The notes under the pieces are model-generated. The model made no database searches and had not been told where the DNA came from. It saw nothing but the letters and a program-made list of their open reading frames with translations. Source: Leucaena leucocephala (lineage: Eukaryota; Streptophyta; Magnoliopsida; Fabales; Fabaceae). From it: a stretch of DNA of 64,000 bases. How positions within the stretch are numbered: position 1 is the first letter of the stretch; each line of letters begins with the position of its first letter. A program made the position numbers and the translations under genes. Location of the stretch: positions 7,626,001 through 7,690,000 of the forward strand of contig CM073518.1 of the NCBI GenBank assembly GCA_037074615.1, given 5' to 3'. Below are positions 35,280-46,700 of this stretch, one piece after another.

Positions 35280-36437
35280 CAAACTTCAAATGCAGAAATA
35301 AATCAGCGAATGACAGAAGGGACAGCTAGACAGAAAGGTGATTTAAGCATGGGATGGATTGCATAGTTGGCCTTAACAGATTGCAAGTGGGAGATCAAAC
35401 ATGTGCATCAACAGAAATGAACTCCACGTATTTGGCACTATTCACGCACGCACTGTACACATTAGCACACTCCATCTGAACAGAATGAGTAAGTTGCTAA
35501 TAGCAAGTGGGAAGCATGTGCTGAACAGAATACCAGATCATGTGATGACAGCTGGAGATGGAAGGCATCTGGATAGCTCCATTGATTCACTCATGCATTT
35601 CAGACTTCTTATATATCACATCATACGCACATCATTCATCATCATATATACATTCCCATACATTCTGACATACAATTCGGATATACCATACACACGCATC
35701 AGTCCATTTATTCCATCCAGATTCCATTTTCACGCTTTCATCTTCTTCTTCACCATTTTTCATTTCTCTTCGGGAGCTCTGCTCTATTCTAGTTAATAGA
35801 ACCAGAGCAAAGTTCTACAGCTCATCATCTTCATTTTCTCCTTTCATTTCCACATGACTACTACTGCTGTACCGATTGTTGCTGCTGGAGTTCAGATAGC
35901 AATGCAAGGCTGAGTTACTGTGCTTCCCTGGAGATGACACCAAACCAGAATCCTTCAAGCTTAACAGGGAGTTATTGAGTCTTTAAGTCAGATTTAACTA
36001 TATCTAGTTGATGTATTCACTTCTGGTTTATTGATTCAATTAGAGTAATAGATGACGAGGAATTAGGAACCGAGTTGGATTCTTTCTTCCTACAGTAATG
36101 ATCATTTGATTAATATTCATATTCTATTATCTCCAAGTTGAACAATTCTTATTCTCTATTAATGTCTGCGAGTTGTAGTGTTAATTGAGATTTAACTAGC
36201 GAGTTGTTAGCTAACCTATTCTAGTTCAATTGATTAACTCTTGATATTCTGAGGATAATGAAGGTAAGGCAATCTCCAAGGGAACACACTTGTCATTATT
36301 CATTCATCTCAGCATTATAAACACTTAAAATCAGAAACAATAGCATAGACTTTACATTCAGTCCTTAGTTGATAGTCCAAAACACAACTCATCTGCTTAA
36401 ATTGTTAAATTGTGGCTCTATAGATTAATTAGGAACT
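35280..36437. other. Unclassified repeat-like region, no gene supported
   Basis: The longest open frame (35401-35796, 131 codons) is rich in Ile, His, Ser and Phe without any domain I recognise, and I do not support it as a gene. The region lies between the palindrome array and the inverted-repeat copy and may belong to the same repeat. Confidence 0.3.
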
Positions 36438-36534
36438 CTAACATCCATTAGCTCCTTATGATTCGACCTAGGTTAGCCTGCACTTACTATTGGTTAGCTT
36501 AGTTTTGTTTGATAATTAGAAACGACAGTTATCA
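36438..36534 (+). repeat. Inverted repeat, right copy
   Basis: Reverse complement of 29801-29894 with substitutions (ACTATTGGTTAGCTTAG, then TTTGATAATTAGAAA). From 36535 to 37093 I see nothing identifiable. Confidence 0.6.
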
Positions 36535-37093
36535 CTTTTGCAGTAAAAGAGCAAGTTTGTGAAAGGATTTGTATATGTGTATAATTGAATAGCTAATAGG
36601 TATAGGAGCCTTGTATCTTATTATTGTTAATTTATCATTTTCAGATGACGAGGGATCGCGAATGAGTAAGTGAAGGTGTAAGAGGGCACTTCTAGCACTA
36701 GGTTCTTGATTATATTCCTCTTGCTTATGCATGACTTTCGAGGATATTATTATATGCTTATGTTGCCGTTTACCCCAGAATTTTTCTTTAAACTCGTGAC
36801 TTTTGAAATTATTTTTTTGGGGGGTCTAGTGCCTTAGGATGATCACAAATTACAATTTGTTGACGATACTCTATGGGCCATTATGACATGTCTCAGTAGC
36901 AACTTTATGATGATTTGATTTCTTTTTAATGTTTTGCCCCATCAATGAAAAATGCTCTTTTTTCATAAATTTATAGATTTTTCAGTTAAGAAAATTCAAA
37001 TTCGGCATTTTCAAGTCTAACAGGCATATGAAATTTTTGGATAATTACTTATTTACTATTTGTTAACTTAAAATCTAGTTAAAACATTATTAT

Positions 37094-38054
37094 CACTACT
37101 ATAAAAATCACTTATTACGGCACTACTTCATGGCGATAATAAAAAAAATTGTTATGAAAAAAAAGCGGTGTCATTTTTGTAAATAAGTTCAGTTTTAACA
37201 AATTTTAACGGCTGTTTTTTAAAAAACGTCTTAAAAAGTTCCTACAAACTTTTAAAAATTTTGGATCCGATTTCAGTATCAATTTCATTTTTCACAGCCG
37301 TTTGTAGTCTTATTTCTCTTCCCCATTACCACAAACTTTGACGAAAGTCATTTTCTAGCGTTTTTCCCTTAGTTTCGATGCCTATCTCAGTCATTAATAT
37401 TGTTCTCCGTCGTCTCCATCATCGTTCTCCATCGTGAAAGTCGTAAGTCACCGTTCAACTTTTTTATTTACTCATTTTTTTACTTTTTCGGTTATTTGTT
37501 GTTTATAAATTATAATACATCATATAACAAAAGCTGACCGTGGTCCTTCTACATTTGTTGTTTATAAATTATAATACATCAGGAGTTTGGAGAGTTTTAA
37601 TAGCAAAAGCTTTATAGATATTTAACTTTTTTGCTAGATCTATAACTTTTTCTGTAGATCTTCAACTTTTTCGCTAGATCTTTAACTTTTTAATGAGGTT
37701 GACCGTGATGGCTAATAGTAGGTGTTGCCAGATAGACTTTGTTGGAAGGAGCTCGAAGAGTTTTAATAGATTTTTAGTTTTTTCACTATATCTTTAACTT
37801 CTCTCCAGGTCTGGTATGATGATTTTGATGAGTGTAACCGAGATGACTGATGGTCAATGTAGGTCGAGGAAAGAAAAAAAATTCTAGCAATTAACAGTGG
37901 TTTTCAAAAACCGCCGTGAAAGATTACCTTTAACGGCGGTTATAAAAAAGCTGTTAAAAGGTACACTTATAACGACGATAAAATTCACAACACTTCCAAA
38001 ACCACCGTGAAATGCAACTTTTAATTGCCGTTATAAATATATTTTTTAGTAGTG
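37094..38054. mobile_element. Non-autonomous CACTA element, 961 bp
   Basis: Begins CACTACTATAAAAATCAC and ends TTTTTTAGTAGTG; flanked by TAT on both sides (37091-37093 and 38055-38057). Subterminal motifs such as AACGGC, GCCGT and AACGGCGG repeat at both ends, unlike the ACCGGT motifs of the 9.4-kb element, so this is another family. There is no coding sequence. Confidence 0.85.
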
Positions 38055-38057
38055 TAT

Positions 38058-38584
38058 ATAAAAGAAAGTAAATTATTATAATTATAAATTATAAATGAAA
38101 TAATATATTACATAACTATTTTTTACTATAAAACATTTATGCAGACTAAATTGATTCATGAAACTATATGTAGGAAAATGTTTTTCCAATAAAGAAACAT
38201 AGTAATAATTAATACTATATTATAATGTTCTAAATAATTATTAATTATTAGTTCATTATAAAGTACTATTTTTTATTTTTAATATAAGATTTGTTTAACT
38301 AATTTAAATAAATTAAAAAAATTAATTAAATTATTATTTTATAATAATTATATATTAATTTTTTTAAAATATTTTTTTTAATCATATATATATTTTAACC
38401 ACCTTAAATTATATAGAGATATTTAAAAAAAAAATTATAATTTTAAAAATAAAATAAATTTAAATTTTATATTTAAAATTAAAATAATTTTTTTATTTAA
38501 TTTTTATATTTAAGGTTGGGAAATATATATTACATGTATATAAAAATAATTAATTATTGAGAACTATATATTTTCTTCCTCTAA
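38058..38584. other. Very AT-rich spacer, no gene
   Basis: Long A/T runs with no open frame and no recognisable repeat end. Confidence 0.6.
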
Positions 38585-39615
38585 GGGTGTGTTTGGAACA
38601 CACCCAAACCAAGGTTTTATAAGCCCTTTTGGGCAAAACTTTGGTTTGAGAAAATTTTAAAACAAACAGGCTTATTTGTCCATAAGTGCTTTTGGGCAAA
38701 ACCATAGTTTTGAATAAGCTATTTAGGGTGTGTTTGGAAAATACCCAAACCGCGGTTTTAAAAAGGCTTTTGGCCCAAACCTCGGTTTGGGAAAATTTCA
38801 AAACAAATAGGCTTATTTGTCCATAAGTGTTTTTGGACAAAATCATGGTTTAAAACCATAGTTTTGAATAAGCTATTTAAAATAGCTTTTTTAACAGTAA
38901 AAGCACTTATGGACTATCCAATTACTATCTTACCCCTACTTTTTCTTACATCCTCTCTCCTCTCTCCTACTTTTTCTTACACCCTCTCTCCTACTTTTTC
39001 TTACACCCTCTCTCCTTTCTCCTCTCTTCCTTCTCTCCTCTCTCTTCTCTTTTCTCTAACTCTCTCCTCTCTCTTACTTTAAATCAAATCATACCCTTTT
39101 TGATAATTTACCACCATAAAAGTCATTCTAAAAATAACTATCCAAACACCTATTTATTTAAAACCACTTTTTTTCCATAAACTCTTGTCCAAAAGTCCTT
39201 TTCCATAAGTTGTCCATAAGCCCTTTTTCAAAATCCTATCCAAAGAGGCCCTTAAAATAACTTTTTTAACAGTAAAAGAGCTTATGGACTATCCAATTAC
39301 TATATTACCCCTACTTTTTCTTACACCCTCTCTCCTCTCTCCTCTCTCTTCTTTTATCTCTATTTTTTCTTACACCCTCTCTCCTCTCTCTTATATTCTC
39401 TCTACCTCTCTCCTCTCTCTTACTTTAAATCAAATCATACCCTTTTTGTTAATTTATCACCATAAAAAGTCATTCTAAAAATAACTATCCAAACACCTAT
39501 TTATTCAAAACCACTTTTTTTCCATAAATTCTTTTCTAAAAGCCCTTTTTCATAAGTTGTCTATAAGCCCTTTTTTTTCATAAATACTTTTTTAAAATTC
39601 TATCCAAACAGACCC
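38585..39615. mobile_element. PIF/Harbinger-like MITE (outer copy)
   Basis: Begins GGGTGTGTTTGG and ends CCAAACAGACCC with TAA on both sides (38582-38584 and 39616-39618). The body has pieces such as TTTGTCCATAAGTGC and a CT-rich stretch (39315-39420). It is interrupted by a second copy at 38726-39251. It ends about 70 bp before the TATA-like motif of the host gene. The TAA/TTA target and G-rich terminal repeat suggest Tourist-type MITEs. Confidence 0.75.
38726..39251. mobile_element. PIF/Harbinger-like MITE (inner copy, self-nested)
   Basis: Begins GGGTGTGTTTGG and ends CCAAAGAGGCCC; TTA lies on both sides (38723-38725 and 39252-39254). It is inserted in the outer copy of the same family. 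The CT-rich core is at 38935-39075. Confidence 0.75.
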
Positions 39616-39683
39616 TAATTTAGACGCGCGGAGGCAATCAAACGAATCTCATGAGGTAAGTGCCACTTGTTCATAAAAATAAA

Positions 39684-39874
39684 TATATAAATAAATAAAC
39701 AAATAAAATAAGGGCATATTGCTTGCTGTCGCTACTCTTTTCCCAAACGCAGACGCATATCACAAATTCGCTTTCTCAGTATTTTTCTTCACCGTTGGCC
39801 AACTATGGTCTAAAATCTTTAATCCATCGTGTTTCGTTCTTCTGCTTATATCCATCATCTCGGATTCGAGGATG
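39684..39874 (+). promoter_or_regulatory. Putative TATA box and 5' UTR exon of the TMEM120-like gene
   Basis: TATATAA at 39684 lies in an AT-rich stretch, and pyrimidine-rich, gene-like sequence follows from ~39720. A good splice donor (GAGGATG/GTAATT) occurs at 39874/39875. A 5' UTR intron could then run to an acceptor at 40398 (TTACTAGCTGCAG) or 40504 (CCTGCAG), leaving the start at 40510 intact. With either acceptor, an ATG at 39872 would open only a very short upstream frame. A transcript would be needed to choose. Confidence 0.35.
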
Positions 39875-40509
39875 GTAATTTTCTTTAATCTTCAATCTTA
39901 TGTATTCGAAATGAAACTGCACCATTAAATTTGATCTGCTCCTCGAATCTGCTTGTTCTTGTGTGGGCATATCTTCTGCATGTTGCCTTTGTTTCCTTTT
40001 AATCTGATTTGTGGGGATTCGCGCGTTTAATGGATGTAGTGCGAAAGAAATGTAAAGATTTTATACAAGCGTGGCATGACGGAATATTTGTTTGATTAGG
40101 ATATAGTATTGCTTTCAGGGTAACTAATTCGTTTTTCCAGGCTTTTCCTTGACATTTGTAAACATTCTCGTCATATAGACGTGTTCATTGATTCAAAGAA
40201 AACACTAGATAGTAGCAAATGTTAATTTTTTGCCTTAATCAGACAATCAGAGCAGCAGCATCTGTAAAGAATGAATGGTGGTTTAGGAGTTCTAACTTTC
40301 AGGCTCCGTTGTCAAATTTTATAGGATAGCCTGATCGTACATATGCTGTATCACATTAACCTCTCTAATATGCACCTTCTTGCGTTTACTAGCTGCAGGA
40401 TCTAGATTATTAAAGTAAATAAGCAAATCTGTGAACTGTAGTTGGTGCATGTGTACTTGTGAGCAAAACACAAATAGACCTGGGATTGACCAAAAAACCT
40501 GCAGCATCC

Positions 40510-40731
40510 ATGACAATAGCAGCAGAAAATATAGAGGAAGAAGTAGCGAGAGCGGTAGAAGATGCAAAAGAACTGCAGGACTTGGTCACAACTCACATCT
40601 CAAAGACCTCCATTGAAGAGCAATCTCTCCGCGAGCGTGCCCTATCTCTTAATGACTCTATTAAACGTTTGCGCTCCTTGCTTGATTCTCTCCTCTCTCA
40701 GAAGCTCTTGGACCCCAAGGTGGCAGACAAG
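40510..40731 (+). CDS. TMEM120-like exon 1 (residues 1-74)
   Basis: Starts MTIAAENIEEEVARAVEDAK and ends LLDPKVADK before GTAAAA. Phase 0. Intron 1 (40732-41896) has no recognisable gene or repeat end. Confidence 0.9.
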
Positions 40732-43700
40732 GTAAAATTTTACTTCATTAATAGTAGAAAAAGATCAATCTAATTTTCTATATCAATTCTACTTCATCAG
40801 ATACTCTGAAATGGGTAATTCTTTTGGATCCTGTTTTTTTTTGTATATATATAATTCTATTATATACTTGGCTAAAGCACTTAAATCTACCTACAAATTT
40901 CTTGATTTTATATAGACCTCCCTTTATTTGAACATGCTATAAATAAAATTCTGATACAATTGTTAAAAGACAAGTTAGATAATGGTTAACTCCCTGTTAA
41001 AACTAAAAGAATACTCCTAAATGAAGTGTTAATAAGGATGGAAGGTTTACAACTTGCCCAAGACTTATCCATAGGGCTTGGCTACAATGCCAATCTCGTT
41101 GTCTTCAATGCAAAGCTCTAAAGCTTTGCTTCAACCATTTACCAGTAGCCATAATACCTAACCCCTTTTGAAGGCACACATCCCTTGCCCTCAAATGCCT
41201 GTTTTATACTATGAAGCATGCTTTGTCTCTCCAGCGCCATGAGAACTAGGTGCAACCTATTTTGGGTTTGAAAATTGAGGTAGGAAATATTGTTATCTCT
41301 ATCATGGAAGATTAAATCATAATAGTGTTGTGAAAGATGCTAGTTTCTCTAGTACATATATCAAATGTAGTGTGGATCAAGCTATTTCACTGAAAGTTTG
41401 TGACTTCATTCTTCACATATTGCTAGCACCCTGTCTGAGGATTGAACTATAACTCAAGTTCTTGGAGGTGGTAATAGGTCTTCATCTTTACCTTCTGGTC
41501 AATTGAGGATCTTTAGAATTGTTGAATAGAAGAGGAGCAGGGACTGGAGGAGGTGATTTAAGAGAGTGCAGGCTAACATGAATATGGAGGAAGTCCTGGA
41601 GTAAAATGAGTGAGGCTAGCTTGATCAACAAAATTGAAATTTCATATTTGATTAAAAAAAAAAAGAAATATAATCTCATCAAAGATTTTAAATAGTATAA
41701 CTTGATTGGTGTTTTCTTTTAGGTTGTAGAATTCAATGAAAGGTTTGCGTAATCAAATTAAAAATTAGAGGGTTTGAACTTTGAATAATTTAACTATATA
41801 TAATCTCCTAGTGCTTGGTCCCAATTTCTTAATACCCCTTGTATGCTTTCTGATCCGTTATTTGCTATTATCTTTATTATTTTTCCATTTTTACAGTTTG
41901 ATGAAGATTTACAAAGAGCTAGATGCATCATGGCAGATGGTGATGCTGCTTCACTTCTTTTGGGAAACGTGCAAGGTTCTTTTTTCTGTTATCCTTCTCA
42001 TGAACTTATGAGCTTTATGCCTCTTACAATTAAATTTTCGTATCATTATACCATCCCTTTGCTGATATTGAATCCTTTAGGACGATTTTTGAGGATGTTT
42101 CTAGGCCCTATTAATGTGCGTGCCTCACAGAAGGATGTCCAGTTGAAGGTTAAAGAGGAGTACAACAGTTACAAAGTATAAATCCTCTACTACATCTACC
42201 TTTCCATACACCTTTTTCTCTATCTACCTGAAGTAAAAAGTGTCTGGCTTAATCATAGACGTTGCATCTTGAAATTGGAAATGCTTCCATCTTTATATTG
42301 CTTCATCTCGGATAAGTTTATTTTTTGTTGGATTTGCCCCAAACTTTCGAGTACCTCATTAGCATGATAAAGGTTGTGTAAAAAGCTGCTTAATCAACAG
42401 TGTACTTATGGGCAATGGATATCTCTAATAATCATTGGAAATTTTGATAGCTACTCTATATACTGACAAGTACTGATTTGGCTGACTTAAGTATTCTGGT
42501 GCTCTTATATTATGGATCCATGCTCATTTTTTATTGGAACTGGTACCTACACAGTGCTCGTTTGTTTGTGTCACTGCATTCATATTTTATGAGATTTCCA
42601 TTTTTGGTTGTTTGGTGTTGTAAAATCTGTACAGTTGGTATATTCCTTTTTCTCATACGTCTCTATGATTTTCAAGTTCATGTTCTAAGGTGTTGATTTT
42701 AATTAATTTACTAAAAAGGTTCCATTGCTTCCCTCATTCACATGATAATAAGATGCTCATTTAAAAGCTTGCTTATGTTTGAGACCACTATTCTTTCTGA
42801 TTGCGGGTGGCTTGGTGTAATTAATTTATTCACTCTACAAATTATCCCTAAACGTAGCTCTAGAAGGAGCTGGACAGTTGAAGATTCTTCTGGTGCTTAA
42901 TCTTCTAAGGCTGAATATGCTTTTCTTGATTGTTGCCCCTATTTAATTACTTGAGAACTTTTCCGGGTGTCATTGTAATTTTGTGTTAATCCTTGAGTTG
43001 ATTCTGATTAAATATGTGAATTGATGCATGTTAAAATTTTTTTCAGATAAAGATATAAACTGCATCTAGATAATGCATTCCCTGAGGTTATAAAGATTGT
43101 GAAACTTACAAGAAAATTACATGTCATTCAGGATAGAACAGCCCTACTGTTCCTTTTTTTCCCATCAGTACTGCTGATTCTAAGATCATGGGTTTGGACT
43201 GGATGCATGCCCGCTTTCCCAGTTCAGCTTTACCAGGTATTTCTTTTAAATCTCTTCAGTTCATTATATATTGTTTTGACTTCTGCACTTGTTCAACGTT
43301 ATTCTTATGGATATCATTTCTCAGGCCTGGCTGCTATTTCTGTACACTGGTTTAGCATTGCGAGAGAACATATTGAGAGTCAATGGAAGTGATATTCGTC
43401 CATGGTAATGGCATAAAGCCTTTTCTTCTACTGAGACTTTGCAACAGTAATTTTTTGCACATAATCTAACATTCTCTATTACTGCAAGTCATTCCTATAT
43501 TTCCCCTTTAGTACATGCTTGATATTTATGAAACTTATTTGACATAAGGACACATAAAATGACAATAGTGCCAAAGTTAACGTAAGATAGTGATGGACTC
43601 AAGATTTTTATGGGCTATGACTTCGTTTATGGTTATAGAGGCTTTGTCAACCTAAAAAATAAGTTAATTGAATGTTTTTAAGACTATAGGATGGTAAGGG

Positions 43701-46700
43701 TGGTTTGTTAACAATAATAGTGTATTTGATGATTACCCGATAAGTCAGTTAAAGGTCATTAATCAGAATTTCTAGAACTAATCTTAGAGTTAGGGATCTG
43801 TGCATTCAGAAGTAGTCAAAAAATTATTTAGAGTCACTTGGGAATGATTCTATGAACCTTAAAAGGGTCATTTTACTACTTATATCTATTTACTTTTCTG
43901 GAGATCAAGTGAACCATTTTGCTTAGGTAAGACATGTAAAGTTGTTCGTTGATTGATCTCCTCTTAAAGTCATTGTTGATTGACACAGTTGATCCTTGAT
44001 TGACTTCATGATTGTTTTCTTATTTTGTTGTTCATGTTTCAGGATCAAGTCCAACATTGTTGAGTTTGTTGTTTCTTGTATTTTGTATGCAAGAGAGTGA
44101 GAACAATGGATAGGAGAGGAAAGAGAGACTTGTTGGCTGGATTCTTGTCTTCATTAGATTGAGTCTTTGCATCTGGCTTGCATATCATATATAGTTACTT
44201 CATATGCATGGCCCTATTGATGGTCCTTTCTCCCATTGATGAGGGTTGACTCATATGAGGAAGGCTTGCTGGGCTCCTATAATCTGCATCCCCTTGTAAG
44301 GTTCTGCCCCTCAAACATGTCTTCAGTTTTCTTGGCCCCTGTGAATTCATACAATCTGTCACTCAATGCAAAAGGCATTGCTTTCCACTTCAAGTCCCAT
44401 ACAGTTTCCCCTGTGGTAGAAAGCCATTCAACTGCCAATATCATATTGTAGCCCCTGACTCCATGATTAGGAATTCAGCTTTGAAAAATTTTCTTTGCAT
44501 TGGCCATTCCAGTTGTACACACCTTGCTTAACTTATTTGTTTCATATGCCCTTGTCATGTTACCCTTCATCCACTCCTACTTTCAGCTTCAATTTCATGC
44601 CCATGTCCATCAGTATTACCTCTAGTTACTTCATGTCACCTTCTGCTTTCATCATTGTATGTCCTTCCTTCCCTTCAATTACATTCTACAAAATTGCTTA
44701 ATTCTTTTGTGAGTAATAGCTTTTTTAATTCTTCTTCAGGGGTAAGCATTTTGAAATTATTATTTGTTATCTTATTGCATTGTTTTAATGAATCCTTGAG
44801 AGCTTCCATATGAACTGCAGCATAATATTAGGCTCCAATAACGGAGCCCCTTTTTTCCCTGTGCATCATTTCCTTCTTCATAAGGTGTTTGATTCGTCTT
44901 TTACTAGCATTTGAGTTGTTACTAGTACTTGTCAACATGAGTGAGATTTTTATTAGAGGAAGTAGTGAACTAAACGGTCAGGGGATACACTACCTAACAA
45001 ATTTAAGTTGACTTATTCAAGGAAGGGTAAATGTGGCAGAGAAGAATCAGATTTGGAATAGCCGTTTCTCAATATTTTTATTATTATTTTCTGTTAACAA
45101 GTTTTAGTTGAGAAATAAGTGGGATACCCCACTTTAATGTGAGTTAGTTCTAGATTTAGTTGCTGATTGTTATCTTTGAATTATCATCATATTCTTTCTT
45201 TGTAATTCATTATAAAAATGCTCATTAGCCTCAGGAATAAGACACGACATTTTTTAGAGAGTTTACTCATACTGGAGATTCTCCTTTTTGTCTTTTAGAG
45301 AGTATTGTGAGAGACTTGGAGTTCTTTCTATTAGAATTTCCCCTTTCGCATCCCCTATTTTTCTTGTTCTGTTATTTTCTAATCTTGGCCCTTACCAAAT
45401 TGGCATCAGAGTCATGGTTGAGACTTGATCTTTCCATCACACCAACCCACCCGAAATACCGAAACCCCTTTCGTAGGAGATAATGATCCTCTTGCCACAA
45501 TAGCTGCGCGACTAGAAAATATTGAAGCACTGGCCAATCGAGTAGCCTTTCTTGAGGCTGCATCTGAGAGAAGTCGCAGAGGAACCCATCGTTCACATTA
45601 GGAAGCTGATAGCGAGGACGATGTTGAAACATTTAATAGGCGCTGAATGCCTTAGACCAAAATTGAATTCCCCAAGTTTAGCGGTGGGGATCCACGAGGC
45701 TGGATATTGAAGGCAGAAAAATATTTTTGGTACTACGATACCCTAGAAGATTTGAAGGTGGATGTTGCATCAATGTACTTGGAGGGGGACGTGCTTGATT
45801 TGTTCTCTTGGGTGAATAATGAACACACTATAGTATATTGGGCTCCAAGAAACTTATAGGCCTCCGGAATATCGAAACCCAGATGAGTACCTTTGTAATA
45901 TTCGTTAAACAGGAACAGGGGTGGAGTATCGCTCTGATTTCTCTCGCAAGTTTTCGCGAGTCAAAAATTGGCCTAAACACTATTTGCTGGGTGTCTTCAT
46001 GAATGGTCTTCGAGATGAATTAAAAGCGGATGTTCCACTACACAAACATTGGACGGTTTATAGAGCTACTAGTTTGGCCCTAGAGTATGAGAACAAATTG
46101 AAATTAATGACTGGGCCCAAGCCCAATACCTTCTCCTCTCAAAACTGTCCAAACCCAACTCTTCCCAGAAACAACGTGACAGATCCTTCTATGTCCAAGA
46201 CTCTGGTGACTCAAGTTCAGCGTAGTAACACGGCGACGGTAGCAAGGCAATCACTCGTTGAGCTTAAAAGACAGAGAAGGAGAGATAAGGGGTTGTGTTA
46301 CCGTTGTGGAGAGACATTTCGGCTTGGGCATCGCTGCAATTCCAGCTTCTCACTTATGGAAATTATTGAAGAAGATGAGGAGGTAATACAACCACTTGTC
46401 GAGGATGAAAACGAGAGCTCACTGTGGGGCATGGAAGCCGGAATCTCCTTCAATGTCATCCTGGGTAAGTCTTCGGCATCTACTATCGGTGAAGGGACGA
46501 AGCATTCTGATTCTGAGGGATAGTGGATCCACCCATAACTTCATATCGGAGGCGTTGGTTGCTGGAGCTTACCGGTCCAGAACGTTCAAATGTTTGAAGT
46601 TCAAATTGGGAATGGTAGTACTGTCAAATGCAATCGTTTATGTCCAAACCTTGAGGTAAAAGTCTCATATTTAATTATCAAGCAGTTCTTCCACTTCCTC

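Noticed and set aside
35401..35796. 131-codon open frame as a host gene
   Set aside because: Low-complexity composition, no domain, and repeat-like surroundings.
38550..38846. 98-codon minus-strand open frame with internal repeats
   Set aside because: It lies in the self-nested MITE; the peptide repeat is the MITE terminal sequence read twice.
38930..39430. CT-rich tracts as promoter elements or microsatellites
   Set aside because: They form the core of the MITE family, also found at 56740-56830.
40459..40773. Longer N-terminus of the TMEM120-like protein from 40459
   Set aside because: The codon at 40459 is GTG, and the first in-frame ATG is 40510; the 3' part after 40731 is intron.
41843..42181. 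112-codon open frame across exons 2 and 3
   Set aside because: It reads through intron 2; GT/AG sites at 41976 and 42080 give the conserved protein.
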